Positions 8,436 through 19,033 of a DNA stretch of 36,689 bases are shown piece after piece (the first letter of the stretch is position 1; the number at the start of each line of letters is the position of its first letter). The position numbers were made by a program, and so were the translations under genes. Source of the DNA: Gammaproteobacteria bacterium (GTDB lineage: Bacteria > Pseudomonadota > Gammaproteobacteria > Pseudomonadales > Litorivicinaceae); contig PBZM01000044.1 in NCBI GenBank assembly GCA_002731015.1, positions 1-36,689 on the forward strand, written 5' to 3'. The notes beneath the pieces are model-generated. The model was not told the DNA's origin. It saw only the letters and a program-made list of their open reading frames with translations, and searched no databases.

Positions 8436-9508
8436 ATATTAACCTGCCGCCGGTAATTCATATTGTAAGACGTTTTGGTTGCGTAGGGGGAATGGAATCC
8501 TATGTGTGGAACCTCATCCATGAACTTATCAAACAAGGTTTACATGTCGAGGTAATTTGCGAAGAAACCTTCGGCGAATTTGACTCAAAAATCGTAATCC
8601 ATAGGGTCTCAAAATCGCGCCCCAAGCCTAGATGGAAATCGATGAGACGGTTTAGACAATTGGTAACGCAGTACGTGAATGATAACTTTAAAAGGCGTCA
8701 TGCTTTGATTCATAGTCATGAACGCTCAAACTGTCACCATTTGACAACCTTTCACGGACCACCAATAAAGAGTCCCAAAACATTCTTACGCAGTCTTCTA
8801 ATTAGTCGTCGAATATCGGCTTGGGAACAAATGGAAAAGGACGAGCTTCTCTCTTCTTCCACCACCCAAATACTTGCAGTTTCGACGATCGTTAAAAATC
8901 AATTATTGGATTTATATCCAGAGGTATCAGGCAAACAAATAAACATCGCCCATCCAGGAATTCATCCTCAACCAATAGGTCGAAGTGAATACAATAAAAA
9001 CCCTAAATTGCCTAAAAAATTCGTCTTCGTAGGAAAAGAGTGGAGACGAAAAGGTCTAGATCTGGCAATAGAGATTCTGGAGGCGCTTCAAAATCAATGG
9101 ACTCTTGATGTTTTTGGTCCGTCGAGAGAGGACCTTCCATTACGATTTGTTACTCATCCCTTAGTAAATATCGCAGGGTGGAAAGAGACGATTCCGTGGG
9201 AGGAATATGAGGTCTTGATTCATCCCGCAAGAAAAGAACCTTTCGGGATGGTAGTAGCCGAGGCTCGCTATCATGGAGTCAAGGTTCTCACCTCGTCGAA
9301 AGTAGGTAGTGTGGAGCTTGGCTTTAGAGATCTTGTCGCATTGGAACCTGAATCCCCAATATGTGAGTGGGTAAAAGCGCTAGAGCGATTAACCGCAGAC
9401 GGCGACAAAAGACTATCTGATTGTTTATGGACTTGGTCAGACCTAGCGAGCCTCCACAAAAGCACGTTTTACCCAATAGCATCAAGAGAGTTAACGAAAA
9501 GTAAGTGA
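8432..9508 (+). CDS. Glycosyltransferase family 4 (GT-B fold)
   Basis: This is a 358-residue enzyme of the WaaG/GT4 type. The N-terminal domain has the glycine-rich loop FGCVGGMES at 15-23, and TTFHGP near 105-110. The C-terminal domain has FVFVGKEWRRKGLDLAIE near 197-214, where the Arg/Lys pair binds the nucleotide phosphates, and the retaining-enzyme E-x7-E motif, Glu269 to Glu277, in KEPFGMVVAEA. It probably adds a hexose to LPS core or O-unit on the cytoplasmic side. It begins at a TTG that overlaps the upstream stop, so its translation probably depends on reinitiation. The next gene begins a few bases after its stop. Confidence 0.82.
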   Translation: MNINLPPVIHIVRRFGCVGGMESYVWNLIHELIKQGLHVEVICEETFGEFDSKIVIHRVSKSRPKPRWKSMRRFRQLVTQYVNDNFKRRHALIHSHERSNCHHLTTFHGPPIKSPKTFLRSLLISRRISAWEQMEKDELLSSSTTQILAVSTIVKNQLLDLYPEVSGKQINIAHPGIHPQPIGRSEYNKNPKLPKKFVFVGKEWRRKGLDLAIEILEALQNQWTLDVFGPSREDLPLRFVTHPLVNIAGWKETIPWEEYEVLIHPARKEPFGMVVAEARYHGVKVLTSSKVGSVELGFRDLVALEPESPICEWVKALERLTADGDKRLSDCLWTWSDLASLHKSTFYPIASRELTKSK

Positions 9509-9514
9509 GTTGTG

Positions 9515-9979
9515 ATGGAAACCAAAAAAAAATCTTCTCAGATAAGTAAAATCATACTTGTTGGTCTTTCGTCTTGCTTCACCACAAGTACGTTGCTAGC
9601 GATCGATTTTGAATCAATATATTCGAAACACGCTGACCATTGCATGGATCAAATTGCCGAGGAAAATCGAAATTTTTTTGAGCGTTTATTCAGTTCAAAA
9701 AAAATATCTGAGAAGTGCGTTCTCTACAGTGCTAACAAAACCAAAGAGGAATTTGACGCAGCTTTCTTCGAGAAAAAAATCACAGACCAAGAATATAGAC
9801 GAGTACTCAATCTATTCGAAACATTTCAAAATGAGGGCATTTCAGATGACATTAGCAAAATCACGAACAGCGCTGTTGATAGCCAAACAATGATAACAGG
9901 CCAAGGCAATCAGGACCGAGAGACACTTCCCACTGCAAGAGGTTTTAAATCAATAGGACCAAAGGGTACCACAAAATAA
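9515..9979 (+). CDS. Small secreted protein of unknown function
   Basis: The ATG at 9515 gives a 154-residue protein; a GTG one codon earlier is also possible. After a lysine-rich start (METKKKSSQISK) comes a hydrophobic segment ending in TSTLLA, which looks like a Sec signal peptide with cleavage before IDFESIY. The mature part is about 120 residues, charged and probably helical, with two cysteines (HADHCMDQ and SEKCVLY) that could form a periplasmic disulfide, then a Ser/Thr/Gln-rich tail. I do not recognise a family. It is 5 bases after the GT4 gene and ends at a strong terminator, so it is the last gene of the sugar-transfer run. Confidence 0.6.
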   Translation: METKKKSSQISKIILVGLSSCFTTSTLLAIDFESIYSKHADHCMDQIAEENRNFFERLFSSKKISEKCVLYSANKTKEEFDAAFFEKKITDQEYRRVLNLFETFQNEGISDDISKITNSAVDSQTMITGQGNQDRETLPTARGFKSIGPKGTTK

Positions 9980-10008
9980 AAAAACCCCGGCGAGAAGCCG
10001 GGGTTTTT
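9978..10008. terminator. Bidirectional rho-independent terminator
   Basis: A CCCCGGC / GCCGGGG stem with a 5-base GAGAA loop is flanked by an A-run on the left and a T-run on the right, so it can stop transcripts from both directions. It sits between the convergent secreted-protein gene and the porin gene, and overlaps the last codons of the former. Confidence 0.95.
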
Positions 10009-10025
10009 AACAGACTTTCAACTTA

Positions 10026-10850
10026 TCAGAAAGCGAATGTTACGCCAGCTGCCGTTGTGTCCGCAGACGCATCTTTGGAGTCAGATGATGACTCAATGAA
10101 TGCAGTAACTCCACCACCCAGGCCGTACTGAAGGCCAAACGCGGTTACGTCCGCTGTCGTAGCGTTAGCAACTTGTGTCTCTTCGTTGGCTATATAAATG
10201 GTCATATCGCCCATGCCGTAGCTAACACCCATCGCAGCTTCTTCAGTATCCGTAGCATCGTCATCCATGCGCTCTACGCTGACTGCAGCGCCACCAAATG
10301 ACGCTGTACCACCTACATACGTGATCTTGCTTCCGTCATCGTTGTTGTTCTCGGCGTAAGCGACTTCCACTGGACCCGCGCCATACTCTAGCGCAACACC
10401 TGTATGCGCTTCACCGTCTTCGTCAGAGTCGGTTCCATGAGAAACGTAGATAGACAGACTAGGTACCAAAGAAGGCAGTGTCCAACCAATAGCAGCGTCG
10501 CCAGCGGTTGTGGCAACCCCAGTTACCAAAGCGTAGTCAGTACGATCGTCGACTGAGTCCGCAGCTGAACTGGTATCACCCAAGTCTAATTTACCGAAAT
10601 CACTAGACAGAGTCAGAGAGTTACCCCCGTCGTCTCCGCCCTCATCGCTAATATTGATGTCAGCAGAAACTGCAATGCCATTCGCCGTCTCGGTAGACGC
10701 CTTGACATTGAAATCACCGTCAATCGCGGTCGATGTAGCACCGTTTGCGTCTGTGTATGCAAACTCTTGGTCGCCGGTGATGTTAACATCCGCAGCGAAT
10801 GCAGGAGCTACAAACGCAGTAGCAACGGCAGCAGCAATAATTTTTTTCAT
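10026..10850 (-). CDS. Small Gram-negative porin
   Basis: The protein is 274 residues from the ATG at 10850, chosen because GAGGGA lies just upstream and the following MKKIIAAAVATAF...APAFA is a classic signal peptide cleaved before ADVNITG. The mature chain alternates short amphipathic strands with Asp/Glu/Gly-rich turns and ends in a C-terminal Phe (GVTFAF), the outer-membrane insertion signal read by the BAM complex. It is shorter than typical 16-strand trimeric porins (about 350 residues) and very acidic, as is common in marine bacteria. It forms an outer-membrane diffusion channel; selectivity cannot be predicted. A frame extending upstream to 10874 lacks support. The long upstream region suggests its own promoter and regulated leader. 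Confidence 0.85.
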   Translation of the reverse strand: MKKIIAAAVATAFVAPAFAADVNITGDQEFAYTDANGATSTAIDGDFNVKASTETANGIAVSADINISDEGGDDGGNSLTLSSDFGKLDLGDTSSAADSVDDRTDYALVTGVATTAGDAAIGWTLPSLVPSLSIYVSHGTDSDEDGEAHTGVALEYGAGPVEVAYAENNNDDGSKITYVGGTASFGGAAVSVERMDDDATDTEEAAMGVSYGMGDMTIYIANEETQVANATTADVTAFGLQYGLGGGVTAFIESSSDSKDASADTTAAGVTFAF

Positions 10851-11462
10851 TTGAGATTCCCTCATTAAATACAAATTTAAAGGTTACTTAAGTATCCTCT
10901 TTTTCCGGGTTACCCCAGAGACAGGCAAGCTAGACCTGCCGAGGTGTGGCATCCTTTCAAACGACCACGGGTGCTACATTAACTAAATCGAGCCGATTGA
11001 ACAACCGATTAGCCTAGAATAAGCAGTCCGGCAAATTTACGAAAAGCTCATTTAATTGGTGTCCTGACAAAAAAACGGAATGGTCATTCAGCTACATTTC
11101 AGATATCGCTACTTTATCGATTTTCAGCGGTTCACTGAACACTGCCCCAATGAAATAAAAAACTCATAATATCAAATACTTATGAATCGATATTCGGGCA
11201 TTTGATTCCTATTAGATTAGTATCAACGAGATTACTATTTACCGAAATGACTAATAGACCCCCGAACAATACCCAGCATTACTCGCAGGGCCAAGAACCC
11301 GACCACCATAATTATTAGACTAATGTCTAATCAAAAAAATCGGAACTTTTTTGGAAAAGGGCTTTTTAATGACGAAAAACTCTACCTAACATTGGTCGTG
11401 TAACTGCAGTAAGAAAAGGAGCGAGAGCAAGCACCGATTGTGTGGAAACCTGAATCTCTAGC
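10851..11462. other. Long intergenic region between porin and secF
   Basis: No gene is evident in about 610 bases. The porin-proximal 130 bases, read on the minus strand, look like a structured leader: a GGCAGG/CCTGTC hairpin (9-base loop), GGGTAACCC, a TACTTAAGTA palindrome at 10885-10894, and several GGA motifs including the ribosome site. A perfect inverted repeat ATTAGAC-N4-GTCTAAT lies at 11314-11331 and could be an operator; it lacks a T-run on either strand in the right place to be a terminator. Downstream of secF a short minus-strand open stretch (about 31 codons) has protein-like composition but no recognised match. No convincing terminator for secF is seen. Confidence 0.5.
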
Positions 11463-12380
11463 CTAGGGGCGATCGTCGATGTCATCCTCTTTCTCAGGAA
11501 TCAAAAGATCCTCCCGCGAAATTTTCAGCATAAGAAGAACAATCGTCACCACATAAATCGAGGAATAAGTTCCCACCGCCACGCCGATTGTGAGAGCAAG
11601 CGCAAAGTTATGAATCAGTTCACCGCCCAATACGAGGATCGCGAACAATACCAGCAATGTGGTAGTCGAGGTCGCAAGCGTTCGACTCAGTGTTTGGTTA
11701 ATTGAATCGTTCATCACTTTAAGTGGATCACTGGTCCGCATGATCCTAAAGTTCTCCCGAATCCGGTCTGACACAACGATCGAATCATTTAAGGAATAAC
11801 CGATCACAGCCAAAACCGCCGCCAACACGGTTAGATCAAAATCGAGATCGAAAAGCGCAAACACCCCAAGAACGATGAGTACATCGTGCACCAGCGCAAC
11901 TACCGCACCGACGGAGAACTTAAACTGAAAACGAAAAGCAACGTAAAACATTACAATGCCGAGCGCTAGTAGAAGACCCAGTCCACCCTGTTCTCTGAGC
12001 TCTTCTCCAACTACGGAGCCGACAAATTCTGACCGGAGCAATTGTGCCTCGAAGCCGGCTGATTGGAGGGCTGCAAATATCTGATCTCCCGCTTTGGGAG
12101 CATCATCTTGGGCGATACGAATGACTACATCTGTAGGCGCCCCAAATGCCTGTACGACGGCGTCCTTGAAACCTGCATTACCAAGGGTCTCACGAACCTT
12201 CTCCAGAGCCGGTTCGCTGGCAAACTCAAGCTCGACCAAGGACCCACCGGTGAAATCAAGGCCGAAACTCAAACCATCAAAAGCAAGCAGCGCGATCGAA
12301 CAAATGACAAATATTAAGGACAGTGTTGAGCTGATTTGGCGGCCTGCCATAAAGTCAATAGATGGGGTTCCAATTCGCAT
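11463..12380 (-). CDS. secF: SecF, protein translocase accessory subunit
   Basis: SecF pairs with SecD in the inner membrane and uses the proton or sodium gradient to pull preproteins out of the SecYEG channel into the periplasm. Seen: one N-terminal membrane span, then FGLDFTGGSLVELEF, the family signature at the start of the periplasmic P4 domain, then five further spans with DHD-type conserved blocks (VALVHDVLIVLG, AVIGYSLNDSIVVSDRIREN, TLSRTLATSTTTLLVL). From ATG 12380 it has 305 residues; a GTG at 12395 overlapping secD would add five. Neither has a clear ribosome site. It directly follows secD with almost no gap, so coupling is likely. Confidence 0.95.
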   Translation of the reverse strand: MRIGTPSIDFMAGRQISSTLSLIFVICSIALLAFDGLSFGLDFTGGSLVELEFASEPALEKVRETLGNAGFKDAVVQAFGAPTDVVIRIAQDDAPKAGDQIFAALQSAGFEAQLLRSEFVGSVVGEELREQGGLGLLLALGIVMFYVAFRFQFKFSVGAVVALVHDVLIVLGVFALFDLDFDLTVLAAVLAVIGYSLNDSIVVSDRIRENFRIMRTSDPLKVMNDSINQTLSRTLATSTTTLLVLFAILVLGGELIHNFALALTIGVAVGTYSSIYVVTIVLLMLKISREDLLIPEKEDDIDDRP

Positions 12381-12382
12381 GG

Positions 12383-14227
12383 TCACAGAGCCCACTTTGG
12401 TAGATAGCGATGACCAAAAAGTCCTTCAATCAAGAGGCGTGTGATGAGAGTCGCTGTAAAGAGCGAAGTGCATATACCAATAGCTAAAGTGATCGCAAAT
12501 CCCTTCACAGGGCCGGAACCAATACCTGCAAGAATGATCGCAACTAAAAGCGTGGTGATGTTTGAATCTAGGATAGTAACAAAAGCTCGCTCAAAACCAA
12601 CGCGGACCGCTTGCGGGTCGGCAAGTCCCCTCACTCTCTCCTCACGGATTCTCGAAAAGATGAGCACATTCGCATCAACCGCCATACCCACAGTGAGAAC
12701 AATCCCAGCAATACCAGGAAGCGTAAGAACAGCTTGTAGCAGGCTCATGACAGCAACCAACAATACAACGTTGACAGCTAAAGCCAAATTGGCAATGACA
12801 CCAAAGCCTCTGTAAGTGGCTAGCATAAAAACCATAACGAGGATAAATCCTGTGACCAAAGAGTTTATCCCAGACCTAATGTTTTCTGCTCCCAAACTTG
12901 GTCCAATGGTACGTTCTTCCACAAAATAAATGGGCGCGGCCAACGCACCGGCGCGCAGCAATAACGCAAGTTCTGATGCCTCTCTTGCACTGTCGAGACC
13001 CGTGATCCGAAATTGGTTCCCTAACACCGCCTGAATCGTTGCGAGTGAGATGATCCCCTGCTCTTTATATCGTATTTTTTTCCTTTCACCAGTCGAACGA
13101 TCCACGTCGTCTCGAGTCCTTGACTCGATGAAGATTACAGCCATACGGCGTCCAACAGACGTCTTCGTCACATCAGCCATTCGGCGTCCGCCCGAAGCAT
13201 CAAGACTAATATTGACCTGAGGCATCCCGTTCTCATCAAAACTGGAGCGCGCATCACTCACTGAATTCCCCGTGGTGATGATATCTCGCTCAAGTTGGGC
13301 AACTCCCTCATTGGCTCGAAACTCGTACCGCTGTGTCTCACGAACCGGTGAATCAGGCAGAGCCTCTAGCCGAAACTCGAGATTCGCGGTGGCGCCAAGA
13401 ACGCGCTTTGCTGTTGCCGTATCTTGGACCCCTGGAAGCTCTACGACGATACGACTCCGTCCTTGGCGTTGAACCAAGGGTTCAGAGACCCCAAGCTCGT
13501 TCACGCGATTCCTGAGTGTAGTCAGATTTTGACCGACCGCATAATCTTCTATCTTGGTTTGTTCACCATCTGCAAGCAACAAACTCGCGAAAGCTGCGTC
13601 ATCATCAGCTTCACGATAAGCAAACACCCCTTGATATTCAGATCGAATCCGTTCGATGCCTCGAAAACGGGCCTCTTGGTTCAAAAACCGAATCTCAAGT
13701 TCACCATCTGCCCCAACATCAACAGAGCGGAAGCGAATACGGTCTTTCCTTAACATCTGTTTAATTTCGGACGCGTAGGCCACCAACCGCTGCGAAACTG
13801 CTGCTTTGAGATCCACTTCCATCAGGAAATGAACTCCACCTCGAAGATCGAGGCCCAATTTCATTGGACTAGCGCCAATCAGTTGAAGCCAATCTGGTGT
13901 AGTGGGGGCGAGGTTAAGTGCAGTAATGAAGTCAGAACCTAGCGTCGACTGCATCAGGCTTTTAGCCTTGATCTGTGTTTCTACCGAGTCAAAGCGAAAC
14001 AGAGCCTGAGAGTTCCCAAAATCTGTAGCTACCGGTTCAATTCCAGCTTCTCTTAACGCATCCTGTAGGCGTTCCACATCTGACTCACCTAAAGCTACCG
14101 TCGCACGATTTGATGAAACCTGTACCGCGGGATCGTCCGGAAAGCCGTTCGGAAGCCCATACAATATGCCCAGGGAAAGGGAGACGATCACAAAGACCGT
14201 CTTCCAGAGAGGGAGGCGATGACTCAC
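12383..14227 (-). CDS. secD: SecD, protein translocase accessory subunit
   Basis: This 614-residue protein matches the usual gammaproteobacterial SecD. It has a first membrane span (TVFVIVSLSLGILYG), a large periplasmic P1 region with GLDLRGGVHFLMEVDL near 124-139, and a C-terminal bundle of five spans beginning near 450 with TIGPSLGAENIRSGINS and VLTVGMAVDANVLIFSRIREE (the conserved Asp for proton coupling lies in AVDANVLIF). With SecF and YajC it completes protein export from the cytoplasm. The order yajC-secD-secF on the minus strand, with an 11-base gap to yajC, is the standard operon. Confidence 0.97.
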   Translation of the reverse strand: MSHRLPLWKTVFVIVSLSLGILYGLPNGFPDDPAVQVSSNRATVALGESDVERLQDALREAGIEPVATDFGNSQALFRFDSVETQIKAKSLMQSTLGSDFITALNLAPTTPDWLQLIGASPMKLGLDLRGGVHFLMEVDLKAAVSQRLVAYASEIKQMLRKDRIRFRSVDVGADGELEIRFLNQEARFRGIERIRSEYQGVFAYREADDDAAFASLLLADGEQTKIEDYAVGQNLTTLRNRVNELGVSEPLVQRQGRSRIVVELPGVQDTATAKRVLGATANLEFRLEALPDSPVRETQRYEFRANEGVAQLERDIITTGNSVSDARSSFDENGMPQVNISLDASGGRRMADVTKTSVGRRMAVIFIESRTRDDVDRSTGERKKIRYKEQGIISLATIQAVLGNQFRITGLDSAREASELALLLRAGALAAPIYFVEERTIGPSLGAENIRSGINSLVTGFILVMVFMLATYRGFGVIANLALAVNVVLLVAVMSLLQAVLTLPGIAGIVLTVGMAVDANVLIFSRIREERVRGLADPQAVRVGFERAFVTILDSNITTLLVAIILAGIGSGPVKGFAITLAIGICTSLFTATLITRLLIEGLFGHRYLPKWAL

Positions 14228-14238
14228 AGAATTTCCAA

Positions 14239-14562
14239 TTACGCCTTCAAGTCTTTCAAAGTGCCCTTAGGGAGCAACACGGCCACCGCCGGCTTTTGCA
14301 CTAATACTTCAGTCCCGTTCGCGATTTCAAGAGTGATCACTTCCTCAGAAACCCTAGTAATTCGGCCCATGAGACCACCGCCCGTCGCTATTTCATCGCC
14401 CTTCGCCAAGTTCTCGACAAGGTTCCTGTGCTCTTTTGCGCGCTTTTGCTGTGGTCGCCACAGCAGGAAATAAAAAATGGCAATAAAACCAACCAGCATC
14501 AGAATTTGAAACATTGGATCGGGTCCAGCTGGTGCCGCATTAGCGTATGCATTCGAAATCAT
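14239..14562 (-). CDS. yajC: YajC, Sec translocase accessory subunit
   Basis: This 107-residue protein has a short Ala-rich N-terminus, a single membrane span (MFQILMLVGFIAIFYFLLW), the family signature RPQQKRAKEH directly after it, and the small cytoplasmic domain with GDEIATGGGLMGRITRV. YajC binds SecDF and is also linked to the AcrB-type pump. It leads secD-secF, and 76 bases separate it from tgt. It may share a promoter with queA-tgt upstream, as in Escherichia coli. Confidence 0.95.
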   Translation of the reverse strand: MISNAYANAAPAGPDPMFQILMLVGFIAIFYFLLWRPQQKRAKEHRNLVENLAKGDEIATGGGLMGRITRVSEEVITLEIANGTEVLVQKPAVAVLLPKGTLKDLKA

Positions 14563-14638
14563 ATCAACATCATCCGTTGAAGTTATAAAACTCGCGTAAA
14601 AGTACAGGTTGGCGAGGATTTGAGCAACAGTGATTCAT

Positions 14639-16814
<2,176 letters not shown>

Positions 16815-16879
16815 AAGCCACCTCGCATTGATCGGAACCGAAGTCTAGGGTGTTTAGAGAAATTGGCAAGGGCCGATTA

Positions 16880-16908
16880 ATGACAACCAACAAAGTTTTA
16901 AGTAATAT
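16880..16908 (+). promoter_or_regulatory. Promoter of tRNA-Leu
   Basis: An ATGACA -35 box (5/6) is separated by 17 bases from TAATAT (4/6). The start point would lie near 16915. The bases after the -10 are GC-rich (CCGCGTCCC), the discriminator type found at stringently controlled stable-RNA promoters. The tRNA 5' end is at 16921. Confidence 0.6.
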
Positions 16909-16920
16909 CCGCGTCCCATT

Positions 16921-17007
16921 GCCGAAGTGGTGGAACTGGTAGACACGACGGATTCAAAATCCGTTGCCTTCACGGGCTTGGGGGTTCGAGTCCCCCCTTC
17001 GGTACCA
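16921..17007 (+). tRNA. tRNA-Leu (anticodon CAA)
   Basis: The cloverleaf folds with acceptor stem GCCGAAG/CTTCGGT (one G-T at the end), an anticodon stem ACGGA/TCCGT around the loop TTCAAAA, a long variable arm as in class II tRNAs (CTTCACGGGCTTG), a T-arm GGGGG-TTCGAGT-CCCCC, discriminator A and encoded CCA. Anticodon CAA reads UUG leucine codons. It lies between queA and a WaaE-like gene, on the plus strand. Confidence 0.97.
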
Positions 17008-17026
17008 AAGTTACCACAGCTAAAAG

Positions 17027-17836
17027 ATGACGCCGGTGTCAAAACTCAGTTGCTACATTATCGCTTTCAACGAGAGTAACAAAGTCCGTCCTGCGATCGA
17101 GAGTGTTATCGAGTGGGCTGACGAAGTTGTTCTCTGCGATTCTCATTCAACAGATCACACCGCCGAGATTGCAAGAGAGCTCGGAGCACGTGTTGTTCAA
17201 ATCGATTTCAATGGATTCGGCAAATTGCGGAACGACGCGATCGCACACTGCAAGCATGAGTGGATTTTTTCCCTCGACTCAGATGAGCGCTGCACGCCGG
17301 AAGCCCGGGATGAAATCCTTTCAATTGTGAAGAAAAATGACCCGGAAGCTCCGGTAGCCTATTTTATGCCTCGTCAGAATTACCTCTTGGGGCGCTGGGT
17401 CAAGTATTCGGGTTGGAGTCCAGATTATCGTCAGCCACAGCTATTCCGTCAGGGGTGTTTGGGCTATACGACTGAAGAGGTACATGAAGGTTTTACCTGC
17501 ACCGGACCGATCGGCTATTTGACCAAGCCAATTTGGCAGTTCCCTTTCGAGGATCTTGAGCAAATGCTCAACAAAGCACAACGCTACTCAACATTGGGTG
17601 CACATAAATTGTTACGTAACAATAAGAAAGGTGGCATAGGTAAAGCATTTTTACATGGTTTTTCAATGTTCCTGAGAATATATATATTCAAAAGCGGTTG
17701 GCGTGATGGTCGCGCTGGATTAGTAATTGCAATCGGGGGATTTATCGGTTCTTTTTACAAATATGCGAAACTAGCAGAATTGCGAAATGACTGGACCGAA
17801 CCGACTATGCCTAAAGCGGGCAAACCAGACAAGTGA
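17027..17836 (+). CDS. WaaE/KdtX-like LPS core glycosyltransferase (GT2)
   Basis: This is a 269-residue GT2 enzyme. It opens with LSCYIIAFNESNKVRPAIESV, has DEVVLCDSHSTDHT near 32-45, and the metal motif LDSDE at 83-87, then YRQPQLFRQG and VHEGF further on, all as in WaaE/KdtX/LgtF beta-1,4-glucosyltransferases that add the first hexose to heptose I of the LPS inner core. The C-terminus has an amphipathic or membrane-associated segment (FLRIYIFKSGWRDGRAGLVIAIGGF). It starts 19 bases after the tRNA and overlaps the next gene by four bases (GTGA). The exact sugar transferred is an inference from the family. Confidence 0.85.
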   Translation: MTPVSKLSCYIIAFNESNKVRPAIESVIEWADEVVLCDSHSTDHTAEIARELGARVVQIDFNGFGKLRNDAIAHCKHEWIFSLDSDERCTPEARDEILSIVKKNDPEAPVAYFMPRQNYLLGRWVKYSGWSPDYRQPQLFRQGCLGYTTEEVHEGFTCTGPIGYLTKPIWQFPFEDLEQMLNKAQRYSTLGAHKLLRNNKKGGIGKAFLHGFSMFLRIYIFKSGWRDGRAGLVIAIGGFIGSFYKYAKLAELRNDWTEPTMPKAGKPDK

Positions 17837-18621
17837 TCAAACACGCGGCACTCATCACAGTCGTCGCAACCGCCGGGTTACTATACACAGCGCTAACCCA
17901 CGAAACTGATTTAGCTAAATTTGACCGGAACGAACTCGAAGCGCTTATCACATCGAACCGTCCGGCGCTTCCTTTAAATGCCACTATCGAAGATCGCCGA
18001 CAACAATTTGCCCGACTGATGATGGACTACGCAGAATATGAAAATAAAAGATTATTAGCGGCTAGAGCGTTTATTCCCAGAATCATCGAACGCCAAACGA
18101 AACATCTCGAACGTGATCCGGCACTAGCTTTGCTGATGTCATATTTTGCAATCGATCCCGATACCCCTCTAGATGAAGTAGAAGCAGAGTTGTATCTCCG
18201 TGTTGATGGACTGCCACCCGCATTGGTTGCTACACAGGCAGCGATCGAATCGGCATGGGGGCAATCTAGATTCGCGATACAAGGGAACAATTATTTTGGG
18301 CATCAGTGCTACACTCCGGGGTGCGGTATGAAACCAAAAAAAAATAGAAATAAATCGGTCGAGGTTCGACATTTCGATACCATCGGAGACTCGGTCGCCG
18401 CCTATTATCGAAATATTAATACGCACAAAGCTTACCGAAAACTGAGGCGAACTAGGCTTGAGTTGCAAAATAAAAACAAACCTCTAACCGCCAAAGAACT
18501 GATCCCGACACTTAGTAGTTATTCGGAACTAGGGAAAAGATATTTGAGAATCTTACGCTCAGTGCTTCTTTCTAATTACATTCAAATAGCGAAACAAATG
18601 GATACGAATGCGGCTTATTAA
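17833..18621 (+). CDS. Bax-type glucosaminidase (peptidoglycan hydrolase, GH73-like)
   Basis: This 262-residue protein starts at a GTG overlapping the stop of the previous gene. A hydrophobic N-terminal segment (AALITVVATAGLLYTAL) anchors or exports it to the periplasm. The catalytic domain carries LPPALVATQAAIESAWGQSRFA near 127-148, with the likely catalytic acid Glu139, then GNNYFGHQCYTPGCG, and VRHFDTIGDSVAAYYRNINTHKAYRKLR. This is the layout of Escherichia coli Bax and related N-acetylglucosaminidases that cut the glycan strand. CTPGC adds a pair of cysteines four residues apart, which may form a disulfide. It overlaps the RDD gene. Confidence 0.85.
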   Translation: MIKHAALITVVATAGLLYTALTHETDLAKFDRNELEALITSNRPALPLNATIEDRRQQFARLMMDYAEYENKRLLAARAFIPRIIERQTKHLERDPALALLMSYFAIDPDTPLDEVEAELYLRVDGLPPALVATQAAIESAWGQSRFAIQGNNYFGHQCYTPGCGMKPKKNRNKSVEVRHFDTIGDSVAAYYRNINTHKAYRKLRRTRLELQNKNKPLTAKELIPTLSSYSELGKRYLRILRSVLLSNYIQIAKQMDTNAAY

Positions 18622-19033
18622 GGCACCACTCTGGAAGCGCTTTTTGGCATTTATTTATGACGGGCTGATCGTTGTCGCGCTTACATTGATCTCCGGACTT
18701 ATAGCCTCTTTACTCGCGCAAGGGGAGGCGCCTACTTGGCTGACACGGTTGATTATATTGTCTTCAGTGGGAGGATACTTTTGGTGGTCTTGGTCACATG
18801 GCGGTAAAACGGCTGGAATGCTGGCGTGGAGGCTCCATCTAGTCGGCCTCGAAGGCGAACCAATCACTAATAATGTTGCACTCAGAAGACTTATTATCTG
18901 TGTGATGACCCTCGCACCATTCGGTTTGACACTTCTCACCAGCTGGCTGTCGCCAATCGGTCAAACATTTTACGATTTGTTGTCAAAAACCCGTGTGGTT
19001 TCTGAATCTCGGTCTCAAAAATCAACGCAATAA
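18608..19033 (+). CDS. RDD family inner-membrane protein
   Basis: This is a 141-residue membrane protein. The family signature R-x-x-A-x-x-[YI]-D appears as RFLAFIYDGLIVV near 11-23, followed by three to four hydrophobic spans and the conserved block SHGGKTAGMLAWRLHLVGLEG near 63-83. The function of RDD proteins is mostly unknown; some members act in sodium/proton exchange. An RDD gene next to lptFG is a common gammaproteobacterial arrangement. It overlaps the upstream hydrolase gene by 14 bases and the convergent lptG by 12. Confidence 0.85.
   Translation: MRLIKAPLWKRFLAFIYDGLIVVALTLISGLIASLLAQGEAPTWLTRLIILSSVGGYFWWSWSHGGKTAGMLAWRLHLVGLEGEPITNNVALRRLIICVMTLAPFGLTLLTSWLSPIGQTFYDLLSKTRVVSESRSQKSTQ

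Noticed and set aside
11310-11345. The ATTAGAC inverted repeat as a terminator of secF
   Set aside because: On the minus strand the T-run comes after too weak an A+T-rich stem, and it is about 130 bases beyond the stop; it looks more like a binding site.
16854-17042. Minus-strand frame across the tRNA (EGGTRTPKPVKATDF and similar)
   Set aside because: This is the well-known false protein from the antisense of a tRNA-Leu gene.
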